DNA from: an uncultured Lysobacterales bacterium
GTDB lineage: Bacteria; Pseudomonadota; Gammaproteobacteria; Xanthomonadales; SZUA-36
DNA length: 8,480 bases
Assembly: GCA_937995275.1 (NCBI GenBank)
Contig: CALKKN010000262.1
Coordinates: 1 to 8,480, forward strand
Reading direction: 5' to 3'
This document shows positions 1 through 7,203 of the stretch, in pieces (the first letter of the stretch is position 1; each line of letters starts with the position of its first letter). The notes below the pieces were generated by a model that searched no databases, was not told the origin of the DNA, and was given only the letters and a program-made list of their open reading frames with translations. Both the position numbers and the translations under genes were made by a program.

Positions 1-639
1 TTCATTGCCAGCCTACGGGGAATACAGCTATCAGTTGCTGCTTCCACCCGATGCGGAAACTGCCCGCCTTACCGGCATCAACCATCCGGAACTGTCGTCG
101 GGTGGGCTGCCGGCGAGCTCGGATTTGAGTACAGCTTCGAATACGACCTGAAAAAAGGCGACTACACGGCGATCATCGACGACTTCGCGGTTATGGGAAT
201 CAGCGAATCCGGCATGATGGTGGGAAATCCCGCATATAACCTGGACTTGTGCGCGATTCGCGACAAGCACGGCAATATCACACCTTTCTATCCGGACTCA
301 TGGAACGAAACTTCTGTTTGCGACGCAAGAGGAGTGAACCCGGACGGCAAGGCCAGCGGATTCGTGATCGCCGATTTCGGTTACGGTATCTGGACAGCAT
401 TCATCTTTGACTCTGAATACGGGACGTACGACGAGTTCGTGCACCTGAGTCCCTGCAATCCGGATGCACCACCGCCGCCCCCGCTTCCGGGCTCGGTGGG
501 GGGTACCGATGTCTATCTGGCCAAGATTCGCAATGACGGGGTCGTTGCAGGTCAATGTGTGGATTGGCAGTACGATTGGGTAAACGATGTGTTCACAGTG
601 TTTGGCGCCTACGGCCTCATCGGCACACCGGTCAAGTAG
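1..639 (+). CDS. HAF-like repeat protein, 3' part, with apparent frameshift
   Basis: This is the C-terminal part of a gene that begins before the window. Four degenerate copies of a motif of the form G-I/V-N-x-x-G-x-V-x-G are visible: near 74-105 (GINHSGTVVGW), 193-228 (MGISESGMMVGN), 331-363 (GVNPDGKASGF) and 520-555 (AKIRNDGVVAGQ). Segments such as FEYDLKKGDYTAIID lie between them. This pattern resembles the HAF family of extracellular repeat proteins, which have no established function. The first copy reads only if translation moves from the frame starting at base 2 to the frame starting at base 1, around 83-88, as if one base were missing. The ATG at 193 is therefore unlikely to be the true start, since good repeat sequence extends upstream of it. 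A proline-rich linker (APPPPPLPG) lies at about 466-492. The protein is probably exported by analogy with the family, but its N-terminus is outside the window. It could be a pseudogene or an intact gene with a sequencing error. Confidence 0.6.
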   Translation, partial: FIASLRGIQLSVAASTRCGNCPPYRHQPSGTVVGWAAGELGFEYSFEYDLKKGDYTAIIDDFAVMGISESGMMVGNPAYNLDLCAIRDKHGNITPFYPDSWNETSVCDARGVNPDGKASGFVIADFGYGIWTAFIFDSEYGTYDEFVHLSPCNPDAPPPPPLPGSVGGTDVYLAKIRNDGVVAGQCVDWQYDWVNDVFTVFGAYGLIGTPVK

Positions 640-757
640 CATCGAGGAAGCGAAGAGCCGACGGCGATAGCAAGTGCTTTGGAGCGCCTCTGACTTTGAA
701 ACCGGCCAACGCTCCACAAGTCGGTTACGGTCCTTCGGATCGACAAGCTTAACCCAC

Positions 758-785
758 GGCAAGCCCCGCTTCGGCGGGGCTTGCC
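758..785. terminator. Perfect 12-bp hairpin with TTCG tetraloop
   Basis: GGCAAGCCCCGC (758-769) pairs without mismatch with GCGGGGCTTGCC (774-785) around a TTCG loop. This is an exceptionally stable RNA hairpin type. It lies about 120 bases after the stop of the repeat-protein gene, so it may end that transcript or protect its 3' end. No run of T follows on either strand, so it is not a classical intrinsic terminator. A dispersed palindromic repeat copy is an alternative. Confidence 0.5.
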
Positions 786-989
786 ATGGAGCCGTAGGCG
801 ACCCGCCGACCCCGGTTGGGTAAGTCGAGCGAAGCGAGCGGTACCAGAGGGGTCGTGCGCTTATGGTATGCCGTCGAGCGCAGCCGCCTTCCGCCGCAGG
901 CGGGAGCAGGGAAGCGAGACTCCTTATACGCCAGTGCCTCCCGGAAGCAGGCAGAGGCGCCTCGCGTAATAATTTCTGTCGGAATGCAC

Positions 990-995
990 TAGAAT
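990..995 (+). promoter_or_regulatory. Possible -10 element before the 1049 gene
   Basis: TAGAAT matches five of six bases of the sigma-70 -10 consensus. It lies about 55 bases before the predicted start, at the end of an AT-rich stretch in otherwise GC-rich DNA. No good -35 hexamer is seen 16-18 bases upstream, so the call rests mainly on the hexamer and local composition. Confidence 0.25.
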
Positions 996-1048
996 TGTCC
1001 TCCAGTCTGGTCCCTTTGGCACGCTGATCGGAAACGGGGGTCGTTTTC

Positions 1049-1657
1049 TTGAAGTCCATCTGGATTCGCATAGCCTGTTACATCCTCCTGGCGGTGGGCA
1101 TTACCGAGCTGCTGATGTTCGAGACGGCGTATTCCGGACCGGAGAAGATGTTCTCGGAGTTCGGTCTCGTTCAAATTGCGCAGTTGCTGTTCCTGCTCGC
1201 TACCGTGATTTCCATGTGGGCCGTTTCCCGTCTCGATGCGAACTACCGCGAACTCGCTGTCTGCTTCACCCTGTTCTTCGCCATTCTGCTGATTCGCGAG
1301 AATGACCAGATATTCGAGCTCTGGCTGATGCACGGATTCTGGAAATGGCTGGTGCTCCTGGTTCTTATTTTCCTTGGCTGGTACTTCGTCAAGCACCGTC
1401 GGGCGGTGATCGGACAACTGGAGGGTTTCTCACACACCGTTCCGTTCGGGATCCTGGTGGCCGCCATGTGCACCCTGGTATTCTCACGTTTGTTCGGCGG
1501 CAGCCGCTTCTGGGAGGCCGTGATGACGGACGATTACCAGATACTGGCCAAGGCTGCAGCCGAGGAAGGCACGGAACTGTTTGCCATGGGGCTGTTCCTG
1601 GCCTTCGCCCTCGAGTTTCTCTGGATGGCATCGAGGAAGAACCGCGGCCTGGATTGA
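1049..1657 (+). CDS. Uncharacterised six-helix membrane protein
   Basis: This 202-residue protein belongs to no family I can name. Hydrophobic segments at about residues 5-24, 39-60, 68-83, 97-114, 131-149 and 176-195 suggest six membrane helices. Charged residues lie at the ends of helices: R83, E84, D86 and E90 after helix 3, R147 at the end of helix 5, and E172, E173 and E176 entering helix 6. Such clustering often marks a functional site or ion pairs, but no known active-site motif is seen. The start is a TTG, chosen because it precedes the first membrane segment and has GGGGG eight bases upstream (1036-1040). The next in-frame ATG would remove helix 1. The following gene begins 12 bases after the stop, so the two are probably co-transcribed. 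Confidence 0.7.
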   Translation: MKSIWIRIACYILLAVGITELLMFETAYSGPEKMFSEFGLVQIAQLLFLLATVISMWAVSRLDANYRELAVCFTLFFAILLIRENDQIFELWLMHGFWKWLVLLVLIFLGWYFVKHRRAVIGQLEGFSHTVPFGILVAAMCTLVFSRLFGGSRFWEAVMTDDYQILAKAAAEEGTELFAMGLFLAFALEFLWMASRKNRGLD

Positions 1658-1669
1658 GCTCATTCGCTC

Positions 1670-2035
1670 ATGAATGAACATTTGATTCTGATCAGGGCAA
1701 GTTATTGGGTGGCCGCCATTGCCGACTTCATCATCGCCATCCTGGTATTGATTCCCCAGAGAATGGGCGTCGAGGGGTTTGTCTACCCGATGGGATTGAT
1801 GTCTGCGGTGGCGTTTTCGTGGGGCGTGTTGTTGCTGGTCGCCGATCGCAAGCCGGTCGAGAGGAAATGGGTGTTGGCTCCCACCATGCTGGTGGTGTTC
1901 CTGTTGGGCGTCGTGGGTGTCTACGCAGGCGTCACGGGTCTCGTTCCCGCGATGCGCATCGTCGCTTCCTTGGTGGCCGTCGTGGTTGTTCTTGGTCTGT
2001 TGACCATTACCTGGTTCAAAACGCGGCGGCTTTAG
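1670..2035 (+). CDS. Small four-helix conserved-type membrane protein
   Basis: The product has 121 residues with four predicted membrane segments at about 12-30, 39-57, 67-88 and 95-115. The loop between helices 2 and 3 contains ADRKPVERK, which resembles small uncharacterised membrane proteins common in bacteria. I do not know a function, and there is no signal peptide beyond the first helix and no soluble domain. It starts with ATG 12 bases after the preceding membrane-protein gene; no strong ribosome binding site is seen, consistent with translation coupled to that gene. A short, weak inverted repeat (GGCAC/GTGCC at 2041-2052) follows the stop. Confidence 0.7.
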   Translation: MNEHLILIRASYWVAAIADFIIAILVLIPQRMGVEGFVYPMGLMSAVAFSWGVLLLVADRKPVERKWVLAPTMLVVFLLGVVGVYAGVTGLVPAMRIVASLVAVVVVLGLLTITWFKTRRL

Positions 2036-2200
2036 AACGGGGCACCTGTGCCGCAGTCGGGGAGTCGCAGTACCGGGATAATGCTGTAAATTCATTTGAT
2101 GAATCCCACAAAGAAATTTCCACCGAAAAGCAGACAGCCGGACTGGGTTGGCTCGTGGCCGCAAGCCCGGTCATAGCCGCGCCGCCGGAGACCTCTTGGT

Positions 2201-2231
2201 TTGCCCTGGGCACTGAGTCGGAGGGTATACT
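2201..2231 (+). promoter_or_regulatory. Candidate sigma-70 promoter of the mscS-like gene
   Basis: TATACT at 2226-2231 matches five of six bases of the -10 consensus. TTGCCC at 2201-2206 is a partial -35 with a 19-base spacer, slightly longer than optimal. Transcription would start near 2238, about 25 bases before the ATG at 2264. This supports 2264 as the true start rather than the in-frame TTG at 2201, which lies inside the promoter. Confidence 0.4.
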
Positions 2232-2263
2232 CCCCAGCCTCGGGACAGTGGAGCCAGAACAGC

Positions 2264-3316
2264 ATGGAGACCCTCGGCAACTGGTACTTGGAGACAGTGC
2301 GTTTCCTGCCCTTGCTGGGCACGCTGGCCGTCGCGACAGTGGTCATTGGCTTCCTCAACTGGTACCTGCGCCGGCGTTGGCGCGACCAGCCCGACGCCCA
2401 ATTCCGCTTCCAGCTCATCATGTTGTCGGTGACGCTGGCCGCTGTATTGGCGTTGATCATCGCGCTCCCGATCGATGACACACTGCGGGGACAGTTGCTG
2501 AGCCTGATCGGGATTCTGCTCAGTGCGGCCATCGCGCTTTCATCGACGACCTTCATCGGCAACATCATGGCCGGCATCATGCTGAAAGCCGTGAAGAGTG
2601 CCCGTCCGGGAGACTTCGTCACCATCGGCGACCTGACCGGGCGGGTCACGGAGATGGACCTGCTGCATACCCAGGTTCAGACCGAATTCCGCGACCTGGT
2701 GACCGTTCCCAATCTCTACATGGTCACGCACCCGCTGCACGTCGTCAGGGCTTCCGGCACCATCATCAATACGGAGGTTTCACTCGGCTACGACATCCAC
2801 CATCGGCAGGTCTCGGAAGTGTTACTGGAGGCCGCCGCAGCGACGGGCCTGAAAGACGGTGTCGTTCATGTGCGCGAACTCGGCGATTTCGCGGTGACCT
2901 ACCGCGTGGCCGGCTTGCTGGAGGAGGTTCAGAGCCTGATCTCCGCCCGCGCCAAGTTGCGCAAGGCCGTGCTCGATGCATTGCATGCGGCGGACATCGA
3001 GATCGTGTCGCCCAACTTCATGAACACCCGCCCGATCAGTGACCGGCAGCGCTTCATCCCTGCCTCCGGGCAGCGCGAGCCACCGGCAACCGAGCCTGAA
3101 AAGCAGGTGGAGTCCATCGCCTTCGACATCGCCGAAGAGGCCGCCTCGGTGGAGGAGCTGCGCAAGGCAATCGATGCGGTCGACGCCGAACTGTCCGCGC
3201 AGGGAGAGGGGCTTTCCGAGGCAAAGCGCAATAGCCTCGAAGCCAGGAAGGCGCGGCTTTTGGAGGAAGTCGAGGTGGCCGAAAAGCGCCGCGCGGCCAA
3301 GGACGACAAGGGCTGA
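2264..3316 (+). CDS. Small-conductance mechanosensitive channel, MscS family
   Basis: This 350-residue inner-membrane protein matches the MscS channels that open under membrane tension to release solutes during hypo-osmotic shock. Three membrane segments lie at about 13-35, 50-68 and 78-112. The third is the pore helix with the family hallmark around ALSSTTFIGNIMAGIML. It is followed by the beta domain with RPGDFVTIGDLTGRV (residues 114-128) and VTVPN (146-150). An alpha/beta domain ends near IEIVSPNFMNTR (about 245-256), as usual for the family. The tail of about 90 residues after it is charged; residues about 285-345 look like a coiled coil and are not part of the E. coli MscS core. The ATG at 2264 was chosen because GGAG lies 10 bases upstream and a candidate promoter lies just before it. 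The specific channel subtype cannot be decided, so no gene symbol is given. Confidence 0.9.
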   Translation: METLGNWYLETVRFLPLLGTLAVATVVIGFLNWYLRRRWRDQPDAQFRFQLIMLSVTLAAVLALIIALPIDDTLRGQLLSLIGILLSAAIALSSTTFIGNIMAGIMLKAVKSARPGDFVTIGDLTGRVTEMDLLHTQVQTEFRDLVTVPNLYMVTHPLHVVRASGTIINTEVSLGYDIHHRQVSEVLLEAAAATGLKDGVVHVRELGDFAVTYRVAGLLEEVQSLISARAKLRKAVLDALHAADIEIVSPNFMNTRPISDRQRFIPASGQREPPATEPEKQVESIAFDIAEEAASVEELRKAIDAVDAELSAQGEGLSEAKRNSLEARKARLLEEVEVAEKRRAAKDDKG

Positions 3317-3377
3317 TCCCCCGGGCCGGTAACCCGCTTTGCCATGCTGCCGTAACAGGGCGCGATGGACATCCCCC

Positions 3378-3399
3378 TCAGGTGGAAGCAGTCACCTGA
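3378..3399. repeat. Inverted repeat upstream of soeA
   Basis: TCAGGTG (3378-3384) and CACCTGA (3393-3399) form a perfect 7-bp inverted repeat with an 8-base centre. It overlaps the -35 region of the leftmost candidate soeA promoter, so it could be an operator for a dimeric regulator. It could also be the end of the mscS transcript, though no T-run follows. Confidence 0.35.
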
Positions 3400-3443
3400 A
3401 CAGCAGTTTCACGCTTTCGTATATTAGAAAATGATGATATAGT
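3397..3443 (+). promoter_or_regulatory. AT-rich promoter region of soeABC
   Basis: About 30 AT-rich bases stand out in GC-rich surroundings. Two overlapping -10 candidates are present. TATATT at 3420-3425 has TGAACA (3397-3402) 17 bases upstream, matching four of six -35 bases. TATAGT at 3438-3443 has only a poor -35 (TTTCGT at 3415-3420). Either would give a leader of about 90-110 bases before the soeA ATG. No clear FNR or sigma-54 site was found. The exact start site is uncertain. Confidence 0.4.
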
Positions 3444-3538
3444 AAAAGACCACTCTGCGCGGGCGGAAAACGTCGTTCGAAAACTCGGAACCACGCCTGG
3501 AATATCCGCAGAGCTCAGGCCGAACAGGGATCGCACGC

Positions 3539-6454
3539 ATGTCGAAGCCGTTACATGACCCCTTGTCGAAAGAGCTTGACCGGCAGAGCCGCATCGAGGT
3601 CAAAAACACCACCTGTTACATGTGCGCCTGCCGTTGCGGCATCCGCGTCACCCTGCGCGACGGCGAAGTGCGGTTCATCGAGGGCAACCCGGACCACCCG
3701 ATCAACAAGGGGGTGATCTGCGCCAAGGGCTCGAGCGGCCTGATGAAGCAGTACTCCCCGGCCCGCCTGACCAAACCGCTGCTGCGCAAGGAGGGCAGCG
3801 AGCGCGGCGACAACCAGTTCGAGGAGATTTCCTGGGAGCGCGCGTTCGACCTCCTGGAGGAGCGGCTGGCCCATCTGCGCGCCACCGACCCGAAAAAATT
3901 CGCGCTGTTCACCGGCCGCGACCAGATGCAGGCGCTGACGGGCCTGTTCGCCCGGCAGTTCGGCACGCCGAACTACGCCGCGCACGGCGGCTTCTGCTCG
4001 GTCAACATGGCCGCCGGCATGATCTATACCATCGGCGGTTCGTTCTGGGAGTTCGGCGGGCCCGACCTCGAGCGCGCCCGGCTGTTCGTGATGATCGGCA
4101 CGGCCGAGGACCACCACTCGAACCCGCTCAAGAAAGAGATTTCGAAATTCAAGCGTAAGGGCGGCCGGTTCGTCTCGATCAATCCCGTTCGCACGGGGTA
4201 CTCGGCCATTGCCGACGAATGGGTGCCGATCCGGCCCGGCACCGACGGTGCGCTGCTCCTGGCGCTGACCAACGTCATTGTCCGCAGCGGCCTGTACGAC
4301 CGCGAGTTCCTGGTGCAGTACACGAATGCGCCCGAACTGGTGAACAGGGACGAGGGTTCGCCCGATAACGGCCTGTTCGTGCGCCGCGACATCCCGGTCG
4401 AAGAGGGCTGTTTCGATCCGCAGAACAAGCTGTGGTGGGACCGCGAGCGCGACGAGCCGGTCCTGACCCATACGCCCGCAGCCGATCCCTACCTGCTCGG
4501 CAGTTTCACGCTGAAGGACGGCACGCCCGTCAGCACGTCTTTCCAGTTGCTCACCGAGCGCCTGAAGGAATACACGCCGGAGTGGGCTGCCGGCATCACC
4601 GGTATCCCCGCCGATACGATCCACCGCCTGGCCCATGAAATGGGCATCACCGCGCGGGACGAGAAGATCGAACTGCCCATCGCCTGGACGGACACCTGGG
4701 GCAACGAGCACGAGACGGTCACCGGCAACCCGGTGGCCTTTCACGCGATGCGCGGGCTGGCGGCGCACTCCAACGGCTTCCAGGCCATCCGCGCGCTGGC
4801 GATCCTGATGAGCGTGCTCGGCACGATCGACCGGCCCGGCGGCTTCCGCCACAAGGCGCCCTTCCCGCGGCCGATCCCGCCCTGCGCCAAGCCGCCGAAC
4901 GGCCCGGAAGCCGTGCAGCCCGACACGCCGCTCGCCGGCATGCCGCTCGGCTGGCCGGCGCGGCCGGAGGACCTCTTCGTCGACGAGGACGGCGGCCCGC
5001 TGCGGATCGACAAGGCCTTTTCCTGGGAGTATCCCCTGTCGGTGCACGGCCTGATGCACAACGTCATCACCAATGCCTGGCGCGGCGACCCTTACCCGAT
5101 CGACACGCTGCTCATCTTCATGGCCAACATGGCGTGGAATTCGTCGATGAACACCAGCGAAGTCCGCCGGATGCTGAACGACAGGGACGAGGACGGCGAG
5201 TACAAGATCCCCTTCCTGGTCGTGGCCGATGCGTTTCAGTCCGAAATGGTCGCCTTCGCCGACCTGGTGTTGCCGGACACGTCTTACCTGGAACGGCACG
5301 ACTGCATGTCAATGCTGGACCGGCCGGTCTCCGAGTACGATGGCCCGGTCGATTCCGTGCGCATACCCGTGCTGCCGCCCACCGGCGACAGCAAGCCGTT
5401 TCAGGAGGTGCTGATCGAGCTGGCAACGCGCCTGAAATTCCCGGCCTTCACCAACGGGGACGGCAGCCGCAAGTTCCGCGACTACCCCGATTTCATCATC
5501 AATTACGAAACCAGCCCGGGCTCCGGTATCGGCTTCCTGGCGGGCTGGCGCGGCAAGGGCGGCGAAAAGTTCATGAAGGGCGAGTCCAACCCGCGGCAGT
5601 GGGAGATGTACGAGGAGAACAACTGCGTCTTCCACTACGAACTGCCCAAGTCGTACCAGTACATGCGGAACTGGAACCAGGGCTACCTGGAATGGGCCAA
5701 ACGCCATGTGCTGACGCGTTACGCCGAGCCGATCAACATCCACATCTACTCCGAGGTGTTGCAGCGGTTCCGCCTGGCCGCCCAGGGCCGCTCGGCCGGC
5801 CGGCAGCCCCCCGCTCACCTGCGCGAACGCCTGGAGACGCATTTCGACCCGCTGCCGTTCTACGCGCAGCCGCTGGAGGCCGAGGCCACCGACCTGCACC
5901 GCTACCCGCTGAACGCGATCACCCAGCGACCGATGGCGATGTACCACTCGTGGGACTCCCAGAATCCCTGGCTGCGGCAAATCCACACCTGGAACTTCCT
6001 CTACGTGAACAGCCGGACCGCACGCGAAGCCGGCATCGAGGACGGCGCCTGGATGTGGGTCGAGTCGATGCACGGCAAGGTCCGCTGCATGTGCCGCCAT
6101 TCCGAAGCGGTCGAGCCCGGCACGGTCTGGACCTGGAACGCGATCGGCAAGGCCGCCGGCGCCTGGGCCCTGGACGCCGATGCCGACGAATCCCGCAAGG
6201 GCTTCCTGCTGAACCACCTGATCAAGGAGGAACTGCCCGCCCCCGACGGCAGCGGCCCGGTGTCGAACTCGGATCCCCTGACCGGGCAGGCCGGCTGGTA
6301 CGACGTCCGGGTGCGCATCTACCCGGCGGAAGCCGACGAGCCGCGCGAGAGCGCGCCGCAGTTCGAGCCCGTCGGTCCGGTGCCCGGCCAGGCTGTGCAG
6401 AACGACCCGGGCAAGTGGCTGAGCTGGTTCGCCGGCCGGGGAGGCAAGCCGTGA
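3539..6454 (+). CDS. soeA: Cytoplasmic sulfite dehydrogenase, molybdopterin subunit SoeA
   Basis: This 971-residue protein is the catalytic subunit of a complex iron-sulfur molybdoenzyme and should oxidise sulfite to sulfate with a bis-MGD molybdenum cofactor. The N-terminal [4Fe-4S] motif is C26-x2-C29-x3-C33-x27-C61, followed by K63. An extra cysteine, C31, sits inside it (CYMCACRCG). GFCSVNMAAG places C153 as the probable molybdenum ligand. Cofactor-domain motifs follow at about 528-538 (MANMAWNSSMN) and 578-588 (LPDTSYLERHD), with the C-terminal molydopterin dinucleotide-binding domain at about 790-925. No twin-arginine signal exists, so the protein stays in the cytoplasm, which fits SoeA and argues against periplasmic polysulfide, thiosulfate or DMSO reductases of similar layout. 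AGGGA lies eight bases before the ATG. The stop overlaps the start of the iron-sulfur subunit gene. Assignment rests on the subunit set, absent Tat signal and overall resemblance; substrate is inferred. Confidence 0.85.
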   Translation: MSKPLHDPLSKELDRQSRIEVKNTTCYMCACRCGIRVTLRDGEVRFIEGNPDHPINKGVICAKGSSGLMKQYSPARLTKPLLRKEGSERGDNQFEEISWERAFDLLEERLAHLRATDPKKFALFTGRDQMQALTGLFARQFGTPNYAAHGGFCSVNMAAGMIYTIGGSFWEFGGPDLERARLFVMIGTAEDHHSNPLKKEISKFKRKGGRFVSINPVRTGYSAIADEWVPIRPGTDGALLLALTNVIVRSGLYDREFLVQYTNAPELVNRDEGSPDNGLFVRRDIPVEEGCFDPQNKLWWDRERDEPVLTHTPAADPYLLGSFTLKDGTPVSTSFQLLTERLKEYTPEWAAGITGIPADTIHRLAHEMGITARDEKIELPIAWTDTWGNEHETVTGNPVAFHAMRGLAAHSNGFQAIRALAILMSVLGTIDRPGGFRHKAPFPRPIPPCAKPPNGPEAVQPDTPLAGMPLGWPARPEDLFVDEDGGPLRIDKAFSWEYPLSVHGLMHNVITNAWRGDPYPIDTLLIFMANMAWNSSMNTSEVRRMLNDRDEDGEYKIPFLVVADAFQSEMVAFADLVLPDTSYLERHDCMSMLDRPVSEYDGPVDSVRIPVLPPTGDSKPFQEVLIELATRLKFPAFTNGDGSRKFRDYPDFIINYETSPGSGIGFLAGWRGKGGEKFMKGESNPRQWEMYEENNCVFHYELPKSYQYMRNWNQGYLEWAKRHVLTRYAEPINIHIYSEVLQRFRLAAQGRSAGRQPPAHLRERLETHFDPLPFYAQPLEAEATDLHRYPLNAITQRPMAMYHSWDSQNPWLRQIHTWNFLYVNSRTAREAGIEDGAWMWVESMHGKVRCMCRHSEAVEPGTVWTWNAIGKAAGAWALDADADESRKGFLLNHLIKEELPAPDGSGPVSNSDPLTGQAGWYDVRVRIYPAEADEPRESAPQFEPVGPVPGQAVQNDPGKWLSWFAGRGGKP

Positions 6455-7182
6455 CCCAGCTGGCGCTCGTCATCGATCTGAACGTCTGCGTGGGCTGCCA
6501 CGCCTGCGTCACCAGCTGCAAGGAGTGGAACACGTCGGGCACCGCCGGCCCGATGGCCGACCTCAAGCCCTATGGCAAGGAACCGCGCGGCACGTTCTTC
6601 AACCGCGTGCAGACCTTCGAGGTCGGGGAGTACCCGCAAACCGAGACGGTGCACTTTCCGAAAAGCTGCCTGCATTGCGAGGACCCGCCCTGTGTGCCGG
6701 TCTGTCCGACCGGCGCCAGCTACAAGCGCGAGGAAGACGGCATCGTGCTGGTCGACAGCGACAAGTGCATTGGGTGCAAGTACTGCTCCTGGGCCTGCCC
6801 CTACGGCGTCCGCGAGCTGGACGAACACCAAAAGATCATGACCAAGTGCACGCTGTGCGTGGATCGAATCTACGACATGTCACTGCCGGAAGCCGAGCGC
6901 CGGCCGGCTTGCGTCAACGCCTGCCCGACCAACGCGCGCCTGTTCGGCGACGTCGACGATCCGGATTCGGAGGTGTCGGTCGCCATTCGCGAGCAGGGTG
7001 GTTACCCGCTGATGCCCGAGTGGGGCACCCGGCCGGCCAACCACTACCTGCCGCGCCGCAAGACGCGCATGACCATCCACGAGGACGAACTGGTCCGGGC
7101 CGACAACCCGCTGAAGAAAGAGCGTCAACTGCCCATGCCCGACGCGGACGACCCGACGCTGGACGAGACTACGAGCTGGTAG
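6451..7182 (+). CDS. soeB: Sulfite dehydrogenase iron-sulfur subunit SoeB
   Basis: This 243-residue electron-transfer subunit resembles DmsB, PsrB and NrfC. It should pass electrons from the molybdenum subunit to the membrane anchor through four [4Fe-4S] clusters. All sixteen expected cysteines are visible in four groups: C13/C16/C19/C23; C73/C76/C81/C85; C106/C109/C112/C116; and C133/C136/C154/C158. In ferredoxin-like subunits of this type the clusters are built from ligands exchanged between groups. There is no signal peptide, consistent with a cytoplasmic complex. The start is GTG at 6451, overlapping the soeA stop by four bases (GTGA), with GAGG six bases upstream; translational coupling is likely. 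The frame is open far upstream inside soeA, but that extension has no family resemblance. A charged tail of about 70 residues follows the last cluster. Confidence 0.9.
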   Translation: MTQLALVIDLNVCVGCHACVTSCKEWNTSGTAGPMADLKPYGKEPRGTFFNRVQTFEVGEYPQTETVHFPKSCLHCEDPPCVPVCPTGASYKREEDGIVLVDSDKCIGCKYCSWACPYGVRELDEHQKIMTKCTLCVDRIYDMSLPEAERRPACVNACPTNARLFGDVDDPDSEVSVAIREQGGYPLMPEWGTRPANHYLPRRKTRMTIHEDELVRADNPLKKERQLPMPDADDPTLDETTSW

Positions 7183-7203
7183 AGAGGAACCTCTTACACC
7201 GCC

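Larger units (their letters stand above)
640..1048. other. 409-base non-coding region with several potential hairpins
   Basis: No reading frame here looks like a real protein; the short open frames are arginine-, proline- and serine-rich products of high GC. The first half holds three consecutive potential hairpins: 680-686 pairing with 710-716 (TGGAGCG/CGCTCCA, long loop), 728-733 with 737-742 (one G-T pair), and the perfect stem at 758-785. The second half (about 786-966) is GC-rich with short repeated words, for example GTCGAGCG at two places and GCGAAGCGAGCG. The composition turns AT-rich at about 967-996, just before the next gene. No tRNA fold was recognised. Confidence 0.5.

Noticed and set aside
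298..1071. Open frame of 257 codons on the minus strand
   Set aside because: It overlaps the repeat-protein gene and the structured spacer. Its product is Arg/Pro/Ser-rich with no recognisable motif.
1484..2164. Open frame of 226 codons on the minus strand
   Set aside because: It is opposite two membrane-protein genes; its His/Gln/Arg-rich product is typical of the antisense of hydrophobic coding sequence.
2099..2176. Short plus-strand open frame of 25 codons before the mscS-like gene, with a GATAAT hexamer at 2077-2082
   Set aside because: No ribosome binding site and no recognised family. The product is too short to judge; conservation in relatives would be needed to accept it.
3322..3340. 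CGGG/CCCG inverted repeat followed by CTTT after the mscS-like gene, as a possible terminator
   Set aside because: The stem has only four base pairs and the T-run only three bases, which is too weak to call.
3551..5299. Open frame of 582 codons on the minus strand opposite soeA
   Set aside because: It lies entirely opposite a strongly recognisable molybdoenzyme gene in GC-rich DNA. Its product is rich in Arg, Gly, Val and Ala and shows no domain.
5134..6450. Upstream extension of the soeB frame into soeA
   Set aside because: The extension has no family resemblance. The GTG at 6451 has a good ribosome binding site and begins exactly at the conserved SoeB N-terminus.
7183..7194. Inverted repeat AGAGG-AA-CCTCT just before soeC that could hide a ribosome binding site
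   Set aside because: The loop is too small for the full stem to form, leaving about four base pairs, which is likely by chance.
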